From: Azolla caroliniana
Taxonomy: Eukaryota; Polypodiophyta
Reading direction: 5' to 3'
Length of the DNA: 64,000 nt
Assembly (NCBI GenBank): GCA_043228905.1
Contig: JBHGNT010000006.1
Location: 8,246,001 to 8,310,000, forward strand
This document shows positions 10,416 through 21,230 of the stretch, piece by piece. How positions within the stretch are numbered: the first letter of the stretch is position 1; each line of letters starts with the position of its first letter. Under the pieces are notes generated by a model. It made no database searches and was not told where the DNA came from. It was given only the letters and a program-made list of their open reading frames with translations. Made by a program: the position numbers and the translations under genes.

Positions 10416-13061
10416 ATGCATAAATTAATATCTTTAAAGCATATTTCTGTATCGTCTGTATCGCCAAAACAACAGAAACGAGTGCAGATATCGAAACAGT
10501 CTGAGCCTCCTTCGTGCCCTAGTTCGCCCAAACTCTGTTTTTCTGATTTTCATCGCTACAGAAACTGTGCAGATCTGCAACTGTCATCGACAAGTGATTC
10601 AGAACAAGGAAACACAGAAGTCATGCCGATTCCTGTATCGGAAGAACTGCGATTGTGGCTTCATGAGAGAAACTTACAAGGTTTCATCAAAGTAGCAGAA
10701 GCGGAACCTCATCCGCAGGCGGAAGAATTGGTACAACAAATAGACATCACCAAAATCACCACAAAGAAAATACGAAATGCATTACAGATGCCAAGAGGAG
10801 GTTTTGAGGCAGTTAAAAAACCTTCATCAGAAGCACTCCAATCGTATTTCGGGGAATACTCACCCTCGGCAAAAGCATATCAGACTTATGGAGGTCGGGA
10901 TGAGTTTTTTCATGAAGTGGCGAGGTTTTTACTAGAGGTGGGATTTGTCAGTCCTCGTTTTTATTGTATGCCGAAAAAAAGGGCTGGGTTTATTATAGCC
11001 GCATATGAAAAAGAGGATTTCAACTGGCCACTATTGTCGGGGGAAGCTCTGAGAGAGCAGCTACAAGGGGTAAAAACAGGAAAACCGATGAAGCAAATTT
11101 TTGGTCGTTGGTTATCAGTATTGTTTCCGATTCAAGAATCGGAAACTCCTGTTCAGTCAAGAAGACCACCGATAATACAAGCACCACGAAGACACCGACA
11201 GCTAGTACATGAAGAATGGATAGAAGAAGAATCGGCACATGCCGATAATATACAAACAAATATGTCTCAGTCGGAACCACCTAGACCAGAGAATTCCGAA
11301 AACAGACAACCAGAAACAGTTGACAATTTGAGAAACAAGCAACAGCCGACAGAAAATCGACAACAAGCAGAGAAGATGAGACAAAGAACAAGGATTAAAC
11401 AAAAGGCTAATCGGCAATTCCAACCAGAAAACAGTGAGGGATCAGCACCGAAAAGGCAACGCACAAATGAAAAGTCGAATACGCCTGTGGTAACAGAAGT
11501 ACTAACACCAGGGGATGAGAGCATTTCGACACAACCTCACCAAGGACAATCTTCAAAAGTAGCCATTCGGGAAGCACATGGATACTTGGATATCCCACCA
11601 GCAGCACATGAATTAGCTGCCATTTTGCAGTTCGGAACTTCATACGAACTGGTTGAATGGTTGGCTAAAAGATTGACAGAAGTATCAGAACGGCTGGCTC
11701 AAGAACATAATGACCGAATAATGATACAGAAAGCCCTACGAGGAGTGTTGGAACCTCAAGAAAAAGCAGAGATAGAGAAAATAGGCCGGAAAAGAAGTGC
11801 ACAGCATAGAGGGGAGGCTATTGAAATGCCACCATTACATGAAGCACTGGTCGAAATTCATAAAGAATATGAAACGGCACGCAAAGCAGCCAGTGATATG
11901 GCTGAAAGATACAAAAGTGTATCAGCATCGGCGGAGGTGCTGAAGCATCAGTTTTGTAACATACAAGCAGAAAATAAAGAACTAAAGGAAAGTCTAAACA
12001 AATGGGAAACACAGGCACGGCTTATGGTGTCGGAGTCAGAATGGCAACAGAAATTAGAGGATGCTGAGAAAGCACGACAAGCAGAAACAACAAGGGCCAA
12101 CAATGCAGTATTTCGAACTACAGAATTAGAAAAACAAATAGAAACCATTCAGAATGGTCAATACAAAGCTCTCGAAGAAAAAAATCAAGTAATAAACGAA
12201 TTACAGAAAAATCTAGAAGAAGCTAAGACGGCCAATCATACATATACCGAACAAATTGAAGAATTCGAAAGGTATATAGTGTCACAGGAAAGTCAATTGA
12301 CAGAAAAACAGCAGAGTCTTGAAGAAGTCAACAGAAGAATGACGGAACAGCAGGAGGAATGGAGTAGAGAGAAATCGGCATTCGAACAACAACTGGACGA
12401 AATTCGGAAGATAGCGGAACAAAGACGACTGGATATATATGTAGTCGAATCCAAATTAATGCGAGCTGAAAGTGAGAACCGAACCACTATTACGGATTTA
12501 CAGAAAGAGTTGCAAACCGCCCAATACGTCGCAAGCATCACTAGGGACAAAGTGCACCACATCATAGGTAAACATCGAAACCTAGCAAAGAAACTGATCG
12601 ATGAATCCCTTGCGCAAGGATGGAAGTTATGGACAGCACAAGCGGCGGAATTACAGATATTGCGTGCCGACAAAAATAACCGTCAGGTACAAGGTGCAGG
12701 TTTTTTTAAAATGGCACAAAAGGATATTGACAATATCCAAGAGGATATCATGAAAGATATGGATGAAATTGCGGCATTTTACAGAGAAGAAATTCAACGT
12801 ATTATGCAAGAATTCGACAAAAATGATATAGGCACTTCCGTCCAGTTGGATAAAATCGAAGCCGAAAGAACCAGCAAGACTCCTGGTATTCAAGCTTCCG
12901 GAAGAAGTGAACCAGAGCAGCCAACCGAATCACAACCTGCTCCGGAGGACTGTGACACAGACGAAGATGAAGAGGAAGATATAGGTGGAATACATCCAAG
13001 GCCAGATGAGCCTTCGATTTTTGATATTCTGAACGATTCGGATGAAGAGCTACAGGAATAG
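10416..13061 (+). CDS. Gypsy-1 ORF3: large coiled-coil protein of unknown function
   Basis: 881-aa ORF from ATG 10416 to TAG 13061, in the sense direction after pol, where an env-like ORF would sit. Residues about 65-230 look globular (IPVSEELRLWLHERNL start; RFLLEVGFVSPRFY). They are followed by a Gln/Arg/Glu-rich linker with basic clusters (APKRQRTNEK). A helix-forming, heptad-rich stretch from about residue 400 to 810 suggests a long coiled coil. The tail is very acidic (TDEDEEEDIGG). I see no signal peptide, membrane segment, RNase H, zinc knuckle or protease motif, so I do not call it an envelope. The A-rich composition matches gag and pol, which suggests long residence in the element. 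Its openness in an element with near-identical LTRs implies recent function or very recent insertion. Confidence 0.85.
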   Translation: MHKLISLKHISVSSVSPKQQKRVQISKQSEPPSCPSSPKLCFSDFHRYRNCADLQLSSTSDSEQGNTEVMPIPVSEELRLWLHERNLQGFIKVAEAEPHPQAEELVQQIDITKITTKKIRNALQMPRGGFEAVKKPSSEALQSYFGEYSPSAKAYQTYGGRDEFFHEVARFLLEVGFVSPRFYCMPKKRAGFIIAAYEKEDFNWPLLSGEALREQLQGVKTGKPMKQIFGRWLSVLFPIQESETPVQSRRPPIIQAPRRHRQLVHEEWIEEESAHADNIQTNMSQSEPPRPENSENRQPETVDNLRNKQQPTENRQQAEKMRQRTRIKQKANRQFQPENSEGSAPKRQRTNEKSNTPVVTEVLTPGDESISTQPHQGQSSKVAIREAHGYLDIPPAAHELAAILQFGTSYELVEWLAKRLTEVSERLAQEHNDRIMIQKALRGVLEPQEKAEIEKIGRKRSAQHRGEAIEMPPLHEALVEIHKEYETARKAASDMAERYKSVSASAEVLKHQFCNIQAENKELKESLNKWETQARLMVSESEWQQKLEDAEKARQAETTRANNAVFRTTELEKQIETIQNGQYKALEEKNQVINELQKNLEEAKTANHTYTEQIEEFERYIVSQESQLTEKQQSLEEVNRRMTEQQEEWSREKSAFEQQLDEIRKIAEQRRLDIYVVESKLMRAESENRTTITDLQKELQTAQYVASITRDKVHHIIGKHRNLAKKLIDESLAQGWKLWTAQAAELQILRADKNNRQVQGAGFFKMAQKDIDNIQEDIMKDMDEIAAFYREEIQRIMQEFDKNDIGTSVQLDKIEAERTSKTPGIQASGRSEPEQPTESQPAPEDCDTDEDEEEDIGGIHPRPDEPSIFDILNDSDEELQE

Positions 13062-13062
13062 G

Positions 13063-13094
13063 CGTGGGTTCGCCGGACAAGGTCCTGGCCCACG
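13063..13094 (+). other. Hairpin between ORF3 and the 3' LTR
   Basis: CGTGGG (13063-13068) pairs with CCCACG (13089-13094). Inside it GGAC (13075-13078) pairs with GTCC (13082-13085) over an AAG loop. The stem lies 12 nt before the LTR, where a polypurine tract would be expected. No purine run is present here. Confidence 0.55.
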
Positions 13095-13105
13095 GTCGTG
13101 CCAAG

Positions 13106-13562
13106 TGTTACCCGGACCCGGACAGTCAGTTTTACCGAACAGGTGGGAAAGCGTCGAAAACAGAGTCGGTTCGGATCGACTGTTCGGATCAATGACTCAG
13201 CAGTAAAACGAAGAGAACTAAGTTAGTTAGATAATTTTGTAAATCTTGTTAGGGAGTAGGAATAGTTCTTGATGAGAAAAGACCTTCGGTATACCTATAA
13301 AAGGGAACCAAAGGCATTGTAAGAAAGGTCGTTTTATTTAGTAATATAAGTTTAAGTTAGGAATATCTTGTACGGATTCTGTGTTTCTCTGTTGTCTATG
13401 ATCTTAAGTGCAAGCTTCCTAATTTATAACTAAGTAACGATCACGGTAATTACCGATTAATATAGCATAATTCCGTTCGTAAAACACAATTCCTTGTTAG
13501 AACGTTGAGTAGCGACGTTCACTCTTCTGTATCGGTAATAGTTAGTAATTAGCCGATTAACA
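13106..13562 (+). repeat. Gypsy-1 3' LTR
   Basis: 457 bp, identical to the 5' LTR by eye except A13141 in place of T4333. TATA box at 13296-13303. Followed directly by the second CTTTA target duplication (13563-13567). Confidence 0.95.
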
Positions 13563-15525
13563 CTTTATGGGAAAAACACCTCTCCACAAGTATTGGGCCA
13601 ATTGTTGGACATGCATCTGATGGAGATAGTAGGAGAAGAAAGATTATGCTTCAAGATTACTTAACCCCAAGCATATGCTTAAGATATAAATTGCCTTGGG
13701 ATGGTTGGATCTTCACAGGTCAAATGCATAATAATATGGTAAGTTGTCTTCATGATCAAGATTTCATCCATAATGGAAAGAAACTTGTGAATGCACTAGA
13801 TAATCCCTCAAGACAATTAGTAATTGGGGATGTATGGATCACATTGAATCATGTGTCTTTGGTATATAATAACTTCTCTATTGATGCACATGGCTTAAGG
13901 GAATGTGATATTACGAGAGAAGATAGACAAAATTGGGCTGGAGCTCAAAGAATTGCAAGTAGAAATGTTACTAATTGTTTAAAGATGTTATACCAAGGTG
14001 GAGAAGGTGTCAAAGTAAGAGAAAGAGGCGCTTTGGGAACACATGTATACTTGCATATATTAGGTGACTATATTGATATTTTTCTATCCCCTCATGAGAG
14101 CTTATTCAAGTGTGTGGTACTTGCATCTAAAGTTGCATTCTTCTTTCAAATATGGAGATTATGGAGTCTAGATAATCCAATTTATAACTTAAAAAGTAAT
14201 TTCATTAGTCGAGAAACATTTTTGGATGTACAAATATCTTGTCACTTTGTAGTTTTACTTATAAAAATGTTTCGTGACTTTTATCCACAACTAGAATGTC
14301 CATTGCATCTCACAGGGTCTGATGGAGCTGAGATATTTTTTAGTAAAATAGGGGGAATTATTGGTATGGAGCGTGCGTTTGATATACCAGATGTTTTGCA
14401 TTGTAGTGGAAATGTAAACAAGCTTGCCAAATTTGAGTGCATTGATAATGGATTGGTTTTTCCAAGAGCTCATAAGAAGCAAGAATCAATACGGTCTAAA
14501 CTCAATTTCATGCATGACAAGCCTCTTGCAAACTTAAAAAACTACATTGATATCTCAAATGATGATCAACTTGTTTTTGCACTTAAAGAAGGTTTAAAAG
14601 AAGCCCAAATTTTATGTGAGTCGTTAAATATGAAGCCTAAACACAATGGGCAATGGTGGAATTATCCCGGGATTGAGACAAAACAATCCTTGAGTTATAT
14701 ATATGGAGAGAAAGATGATGAAGAATGTGTTGAACACAATAAAAACTTCACAATGCATGAATGTGTGGAGAATGATGATGAGATTGTAATAAGTGAAATT
14801 CGTCGTGAATTAGATGCTATATTGGATGACAACAATGTGAACTCTAAAGTCTCTTCATTTGTTCAAGTGGATGATAAGATTATATTTAAATCAACACTTG
14901 TGAGTCATCTAAATGGTAATCCAACATTGTCAAAGGATAGACTCACATGTGTAAGAGAAGGCGTCTTCTACTCATGTGAGAATGCAAATGATTTCCTAAA
15001 TGGAAATGGGAACCTAATTGGGATTGGTTTAGATTGTGTTGTATTCTTTACTAAAGAAGATGTTAATTCAACAAGACTGAAAAGAAAAGGAATATCAAAT
15101 AAAAATGTTGTTTGGTACTTAGGACGAGTACAAAGGATGCGAAGAAAGATTGGAAATAAATTTGTGGAGTATAAGAGAGGAATTGACTTGATGGATAGGC
15201 TTGAAGATGTTCAATTACAACTTGGTTGGTATAGGAAGATTAAGGGGAGTAGATTATTTGCATATGATTTGACAGATATTAAAATGGTTGACTTTGAGTC
15301 AATTATTGGATTAACGAACCTCACATATAATGCAAAATGTGATAACTATCTGTTAGATGAAAGCGATTGTAAAGTTTTCAACGATTTTATTTTGGAAATG
15401 AAATCCAGGTATGTATGTATAAGTTGTTTTGAATATATACTTGCATACATGTACATATATAATATATATTAAAGTAACTTAATATTTATGCTTTTTATTT
15501 TAACAGGAAAAGGAGAAAAGAGTAG
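13563..15525 (+). pseudogene. 3' part of the gene interrupted by Gypsy-1
   Basis: Open frame from the insertion point through 15408, including an internal ATG at 13646 that would start a 608-aa product if read alone. It continues in register with the fragment at 3976-4297. A likely last intron has donor CCAG|GTATGT (15409) and acceptor TTTTAACAG (15506). Splicing changes the end from a hydrophobic read-through tail to SRKRRKE and a stop at 15525, a basic, nuclear-signal-like C-terminus. Visible motifs include GHASDGDSRRRK just after the junction and LTGSDGAEIFFSKIGGIIG mid-protein. I do not recognise the family; a domesticated or degenerate transposase is possible, but I see no diagnostic catalytic set. 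Confidence 0.7.
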
Positions 15526-16439
15526 AAACCAAATATAAACCTACGGTATTCCAAATATATTTTTTGATTTCTTTACTTCCATGTATATTAAGATTTCTTG
15601 CTTTTGTTGTTACATTTTATGATATAGGTCCAATGTTGAAGATGGAAACGACATGAAATTTACAGCCTAAAATGAACTTCTTAGGGTTTTCTTTTTATAT
15701 ACTCAGTCTTTATAAGGGTAACCTTTCTTGTAATAAGTTTTTTAAGTAGATATTGCAATAACAAAATGATTTATTTTATTTCATTTTGATTTGGGTAAGA
15801 GTATGTGAATAGATGATGTCTTACATTTTAAATGGAAATATGAAGTAGGTTGCCATTTGTTTGATCAATGTGTTTGAGAAAAAATAATATTATGGCTTTA
15901 TATGAGTCTATATCCATGAAACCAAACATAATGTTGATTTGTTAGTAATTTCATTATTGATATGCATTTTGGATTGTTCCATATGTGCTCTTTGAGATGT
16001 ATGTGTTAAGTTCAAGATTGTTTTATTGTAAATTACATTGTTTTTTATTGCTCAATGTTCTTCATACGTCTCAATAAACTAAAAACAAAAACTTATATGT
16101 GGCTTGTATATGTTATACCTGTAGTGTTTTTGGGTAATGTTTCCTAACTGTGTGTACATTACTTTGTACTACACATTGTGTTTTCAATCTATGTGGCACT
16201 TAATGAAGCATTTCTAGGAATTTGCATATGATGTTTAATGTCGATTCATAATTTTGCGAGTCATCAATTGTAAAGATGGTCATTGATCCCTTCTAGGATT
16301 GCAACCTATGTGTGCATGTATATTTTATATGTAAGGGTATTTAAAATGGGTGGTTATCAAAAAATATATTGGTAATAAGGGGTATTTTTATTAATATTTT
16401 TTCTATAGAAGGGTTACTAAAATAGTAAAAACCATACGT
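15526..16439. other. AT-rich non-coding sequence
   Basis: Downstream of the interrupted gene. I see no open frame of interest, RNA gene or mobile-element ends. It may hold the 3' UTR of the gene. Confidence 0.6.
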
Positions 16440-16631
16440 ATAAGGGGTTTATAAATGATGTCATGAACGCACGTGATACAACCTTCTTATATATAGTGGA
16501 GTCCCCGGGGTGATGGTTGAGGAAGAAGAGAGATTCGGCACGCGACCGGATTCCGAAGACTGAGAGCTAGTAAGCTTTCCGGACGAGGAGGGCATGGCCC
16601 AAGCAAGGGCCGAAGAATGGTATGACGGTAC
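16440..16631 (+). mobile_element. Left remnant of the GC-rich element split by Gypsy-2
   Basis: Composition switches to GC-rich near 16500. The sequence carries one copy (about 16536-16567) of the CGGATTCCGAAGACT-type motif found repeatedly in 23320-25840. It ends at GGTAC, the Gypsy-2 target duplication, and joins in register with the CACGGG sequence after 23324. The two GC-rich blocks were therefore contiguous before Gypsy-2 inserted. Confidence 0.6.
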
Positions 16632-17087
16632 TATTAGAGATCTAGGTACTAAAGTAAGCTTAAGATAAGGATAAACTAATGATAGATAGAAAGGAGAAAG
16701 AGAAAGAAGGGTGCCGATCCACCCGACCACCCCTGAGCGAAGGGATCGAGACAGACTCGAGCCTCGATCGGCGTCCCATACCACCGTCGTGGCGTCGAGT
16801 CGTACCCGGTGCTGGCGCGCTCGCTACAAGAGTTGACCCACCATAAGAGCAGAGTCTCGATGTAGTAAAAAAGATGATGAAATGAGGGTAGCTAGGCCTC
16901 TTATTTATATTGATACCCAAGGCCCCCAGGCAAGTTCACACTTTACCTAATGGGTTTTCTCAATCCCGAGGATTAAAAGTAATCCTCCCCTTCTTTACAC
17001 TCTCGTTTAACCCTCACACTTATCCACGTGTATAGAATACTACGGTAAATTCTCACCACGGGATATTAAATGGTCATGCCCGTAACA
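16632..17087 (-). repeat. Gypsy-2 3' LTR
   Basis: 456 bp. On the minus strand it runs TGTTACGGGC...TCTCTAATA, so the 3' terminus is TA and not the usual CA. The right LTR and the family copy ending at 27121 also end AATA, so this is a family trait and not a mutation of this copy. Confidence 0.93.
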
Positions 17088-17102
17088 TACTCCCCCTCTT
17101 TA
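17088..17102 (-). other. Gypsy-2 polypurine tract
   Basis: On the minus strand TAAAGAGGGGGAGTA lies directly before the TG of the 3' LTR: the plus-strand primer of reverse transcription. Confidence 0.9.
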
Positions 17103-17450
17103 AAACATTGCACTCTTGCAATGGAAAGTTAGAGAAGTTAGTTCTAAGAGTATTTTTGCGTTCCCATGTGGCATCTTTTATTGATTTATCCATCCATTTT
17201 ATTTTAAATTCTCGGATTTCTTTAGTATGTAATTTTTTTGTTTTAACATCGAGAATTCTTTCTGGTACATGTGGTTTAGAAGATAATTCTTCAGAAGTAA
17301 CTAGAGTTTCAGTTGTAACAGTATTGTCGCCAGACCTAGAAGTTCTTTTAGACGACTCACATGAAAGACTGGATGAATTCCGACACCATCGGGAAGAGCG
17401 AGACGATAGGTTGATGACCCAATGCGTTTGAGGACTGTAAAAGGTCCACA
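17103..17450 (-). pseudogene. Gypsy-2 integrase tail and chromodomain (frame-broken)
   Basis: Minus-strand frame containing PERILDVKTKKL, IREFKIKWMD and DATWE, the three blocks of a chromodomain that would target integration to particular chromatin. It overlaps the end of the integrase frame in a different register, so a small indel separates them. It ends shortly before the polypurine tract. Confidence 0.8.
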
Positions 17451-18360
17451 AAACCGTGGGGCTAACTTAGCGCACTTACCCATAGACAATGTCTTAGAAT
17501 TGTGAGGTACACGTAAAAATACCTTCTGTTCAGGGTTGAATACACAAGGTTGCCTATGATGGTCGGCATAAAAACGCGCTCTATCTTGAGCTGTTTTTAT
17601 ATTATCTCGTGCAATATGCAACATATCTTGCATATCCCGAAGAAAGTTTTGCGTACTTCGCAACTCATCATGATGTATATTAACATCAATCAGGGCTCGT
17701 GGCTGAAAACCATACATCAACATAAAAGGACTATATCCCGTCGACGTATGCTTGGAGTTGTTATAAGCCAACTCCAAAATTGGTAGATAACGTTCCCATT
17801 TTGTTGGTTTTGCACCAACGTATGCTCGAAGCATGTCCTCAATAATTTGATTTACTCGTTCTGTCTGTCCATCGGATTGAGGATGATCCATGGAGCTCAT
17901 GCTCAACGTAGTTTCTAACTTCTTAAAGACTTGCGTCCAGAAGTCACTAGTAAACTTTGGATCTCGATCACTCACGATATCCATCGGTAACCCATAAAAA
18001 CGAAATAATTCGTCAACGAATTGGTAAGCCAATTCAAGAGTTGTTACCGTGGTTTTAGTAGCAATAAATCTGGCCATTTTAGTTAGTCGGTCAAGCACAA
18101 CCCAGATGGCATCATGGCCTTTTTGGGTGCGAGGAAGGCTAACAATAAAATCCATGGATATGCTTTCCCACTTATTATTGGGAATGTCCAAGGGATGTAA
18201 AAGTCCTGCGGCTTTAAGTCACTCGGCTTTGTTAAGCTGACACTGGTGACATTTAGTCACATAGCTATGTATGTCAGGACACATCTTAGGCCAATAAAAT
18301 TGAGTGGAGATGAGAACGAGTGTACGATGTATTCCAGGGTGCCCTGCTGAGGGTGCATCA
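17301..18360 (-). pseudogene. Gypsy-2 integrase
   Basis: The DDE core is readable as SMDFIVSLP, IVSDRDPKF and QSDGQTERVN, followed by GPFTVLKRIGSSTYRLALP and HPVFHVSRLK. The HHCC finger (FYWPKMCPD...KCHQCQ) is visible upstream at about 18228-18300, but outside the same open frame. The catalytic triad is present, but the polypeptide is interrupted at both ends, so no intact enzyme is encoded. Confidence 0.9.
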
Positions 18361-18365
18361 TGGCA

Positions 18366-19271
18366 TTAAAAAAGAATCCTCTTTTTGACCTCGGGTAAAT
18401 CTGGAACACAAACCTTCCCATTACAGTAGAGCAAACCGTTAGCAATGTGGAAGTATTCCTTCGAGGATGTGGTGGTGTCTGTTCCAAACTCAACTCGTGC
18501 CCAGTATTTTGCAAAATAACTGTCATCATGATACTTTCCTCGAAGGTGATCACAAAGATCTGATGTTATTTCAGTGAAGCTAAGCATGTTAACTTCACGG
18601 ATGCGACTTAGTGCATCAGCGACAGTGTTCATGGAACCTTTATGATATCTTATGGAAAAATCAAAGTCCTGGATGAGATCAGCCCATCGTGCCTTATGAC
18701 CTTTCAGGTCTTGTTGGTCACAAAAATATTTCAAGGACTCGTGGTCCGTAGTTACCACAAAGCGATTTCCATAAAGATAATGGCGCCATGTTTTGAGCGC
18801 ATGTATAAATGCAAATAATTCCTTTTCTTGAACGGTATACCGACATTGAGCAGAATCAAGTTTCTTACTCTCGAATGCTATTGGTTTACCATCTTGATAT
18901 AAGACAGCACATATAGCATAATCGCTTGCATCGGTTTCAACCTCAAAAGGTTTTGAAGGATCAGGTAAAAGAAGTGAAGGAGCCTTGCAAACCAGGTCCT
19001 TGAGTTCCTTAAAGGCGAGGTCTAGTGTAGCATTCCACACAATAGGTTTTGTAGACTTACGCGTTTGACCTTTTAAAATATCAGTAAACGGAGTCGTCAA
19101 TTGGGAGTAATTACGAAGAGACTTTCGCAAAAACCCGACAAAACCAAGGAATGATCGAACTTCTCGAATATTCCGAAGAGTGGGCCAAAGCTTGATTTTC
19201 TCAATGCGAGAAGGATTAATTTCAACTCCTCTAGCGCGTACGAAATGTCGTTTTAGGAACATCGTCCTCAC
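18366..19271 (-). pseudogene. Gypsy-2 RT thumb, RNase H and start of integrase
   Basis: 301-codon frame with RSFLGFVGFLRKSLRNYS (thumb), VETDASDYAICAVL, TVQEKELFAFIHALKTWRHYL, VVTTDHESLKYF and NTVADALSRI. All four RNase H acidic positions (Asp, Glu, Asp, Asp) are present, which makes a direct contrast with Gypsy-1. The preceding RT palm is missing. Confidence 0.9.
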
Positions 19272-19740
19272 TTATTCATATTTGATGGTAGCTAGTACGG
19301 AGATCAAGTTTCGTAAAATACAGAGCTCCCTGGAGACGGTCAATTAGATCGTCAGCCCGGGGCAATGGGTACGAATTCTTGATCGTCACTTTATTCAAGC
19401 GTCGGTAATTAATACACATACGCCATGTGCCCTCTTTCTTTTTTACCAAGAGAACTGGTGCACCCCATGGAGATTTACTATAACGTATATAACCCATTCG
19501 TAAATAGTCCTTGAGTTGCTTAGATACCTCATCTTCTTCGGATCGACTTAAGCGATACGGAGGTATACTTATTGGTGCAACACCAGGTACAATATCTATA
19601 CGATGGTCTATATTACGTTTAGGAGGTAAGCCATCAGGTAGTTCACTTGGAAAAACATCATGAAAATCATTTAAGATTTCATCAAGTTGTTGTTGTTCAA
19701 AATATGTTAATTGAACCGAGACATTATCGATATTATAAAC
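19272..19740 (-). pseudogene. Gypsy-2 reverse transcriptase N-terminal half
   Basis: Readable as [51 protein letters not shown] and [15 protein letters not shown]. It then stops at about 19275. The next frame resumes with LKRHFVRARGVEI. The intervening roughly 120-130 residues, including the catalytic YxDD, are deleted. Confidence 0.9.
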
Positions 19741-19841
19741 GTGAATGTCCAGATCAAGTACTCAATAAAATAGAGTAGAACAAGACAACTCGGATATTGA
19801 TGGACACGAGGAAACAATCGAGATGGATTGTTTTTTACACA

Positions 19842-21230
19842 TTAAATAAAATGAGTACAATCGTTCAGTACAAATATAATTGAATGATGAACCCAATCAA
19901 TAGATAAAGAAGAGTTTTTATTATAAAACCAGGGATAACCAAGTATTACATCGGTGGTACAAAGACTCATTACATGGAAGTCTACTTCCTCTATATAATT
20001 ATCAATAGAAATTCCTAATGAATGAATCGCCCCGTTGATGTATTGTACTCTTCCATCAGCCAAGTGCACCGTGTAGGTGTGATCACTTACGGTGGGTTGG
20101 ATTCCCCATATCTGAACCAAACGATCATTCACAAAATTGTGTGAGCTTCCTGAATCAAATAAAAATTGTACGGGAGAGCCATTGATATACCCGTTTGCAC
20201 GTAGTAAATCATTAGGACCCAATACATAGTGAGGGAAAGAACATTGACAATTACTTAAATGATGTGTATAGACCTGAAGGACATTAGGAATCTGACCTTT
20301 ATGGTCTGCAGCTTTAGCTTTGTTGTTGTGCTCTTTCCGTTGGAGCTTTCGACATTGATCTTTTGTATGACCCTTCTTTTTGCAGAATACGCAAAAAGGA
20401 TGTTGTCGCTTACAATCGCGATCCAGGAATTCGTTGGGTGTCTTGCGTTTCCCAACGAATTGCGACTGCTTAGTCCCGGGCGCTTCGTTGGGTTTGTTGT
20501 GGTCCTTCTTCGAAGTGCGTTGATAGCGAAGAACTATTTCAACGGCCTCTTCGAAGGATTTTGGATCCTTATCGTGCACTATCCAATGATAGTCTGAATT
20601 GGGGATGCCATTGACAAAACAAGCTATCAACCAATTGTCCCCTTCTAGACCCGATTTTTGGATTTGGGTTCTAGCATGGTGAACATAGTCTTCTAGCGAG
20701 GAAAATTTCCTGCTAGAGAGGTTCATTAAAGCTTGTGTTGCCTCGGTTCGAGAGGGAGGTTGCAGAAATTGGCCCTTAAAAACCGTGACAAAATCTGTCC
20801 AGGTATCGGGCAATTTCCCCATAGTACGGAGCCCACGCCACCAAGCGGCGGCCTTACCCCCGAGTTCTCGGCCGACATATGCAATCTTCGTACTATCTGG
20901 CGTGGGATAGAGCTCAAAATGAGACTCCCATCGTCCCAGCCATGTGCAGATTGCTTCTTCGGTTCTTTCCTTTTTGTCTCCCGTAAATGGCTTAACGACA
21001 AATGATGGTTCACCTTGTCGCTCATCAGGTTTATTAGTCTCACGTTGTAGACTAATGACACGTGCCTCAAGAGCACTCTGAGATTGCCGAAGTTCGGTCA
21101 TCTGTTGAGCGGTGAAACTAAGGTATTAGGTTATTTGTGTCAAATACATCTCAGTGGACATTTGTCCAAGAGGATTCCCTTGAGTTCCTTCCGCTTGAGC
21201 GGATGACATCGGGTCTTTAATTTGAGCCAT
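19842..21230 (-). pseudogene. Gypsy-2 gag-protease
   Basis: The ancestral start is the ATG at 21230 (MAQIKDPMSS...). A TAA at codon 35 (21128-21126) breaks it. The remaining 419-codon frame is open from 21101. It has the retrotransposon gag domain (CTWLGRWESHFELYP; DTWTDFVTVFKGQFLQ), one CCHC knuckle (CVFCKKKGHTKDQC) and a protease with the canonical FDSGSSHNFV. The frame ends at 19842, before RT. Confidence 0.9.

Larger units (their letters stand above)
4298..13562 (+). mobile_element. Gypsy-1: complete young Ty3/gypsy LTR retrotransposon with a third ORF
   Basis: Full-length 9,265-bp element, flanked by CTTTA. Order: LTR, PBS-like site, gag-protease, in-frame TAG, pol (RT, RNase H, integrase), a 41-nt A run, a TATA-like box, ORF3, a hairpin, LTR. 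The LTRs are 457 bp each and I see one mismatch (T4333 versus A13141), so insertion was recent. The integrase C-terminus lacks a chromodomain, and RT shows FLDGFSGYNQV and FLDD, features of the non-chromovirus (Tat/Athila-related, OTA) branch. Exact lineage is uncertain. It sits inside another gene and is intact apart from an apparent RNase H deletion and the TAG between gag and pol. Confidence 0.95.

Noticed and set aside
10416-13061. Calling ORF3 a retroviral-type envelope
   Set aside because: No signal peptide, membrane segment or glycosylation-rich ectodomain was seen; only position after pol would support it.
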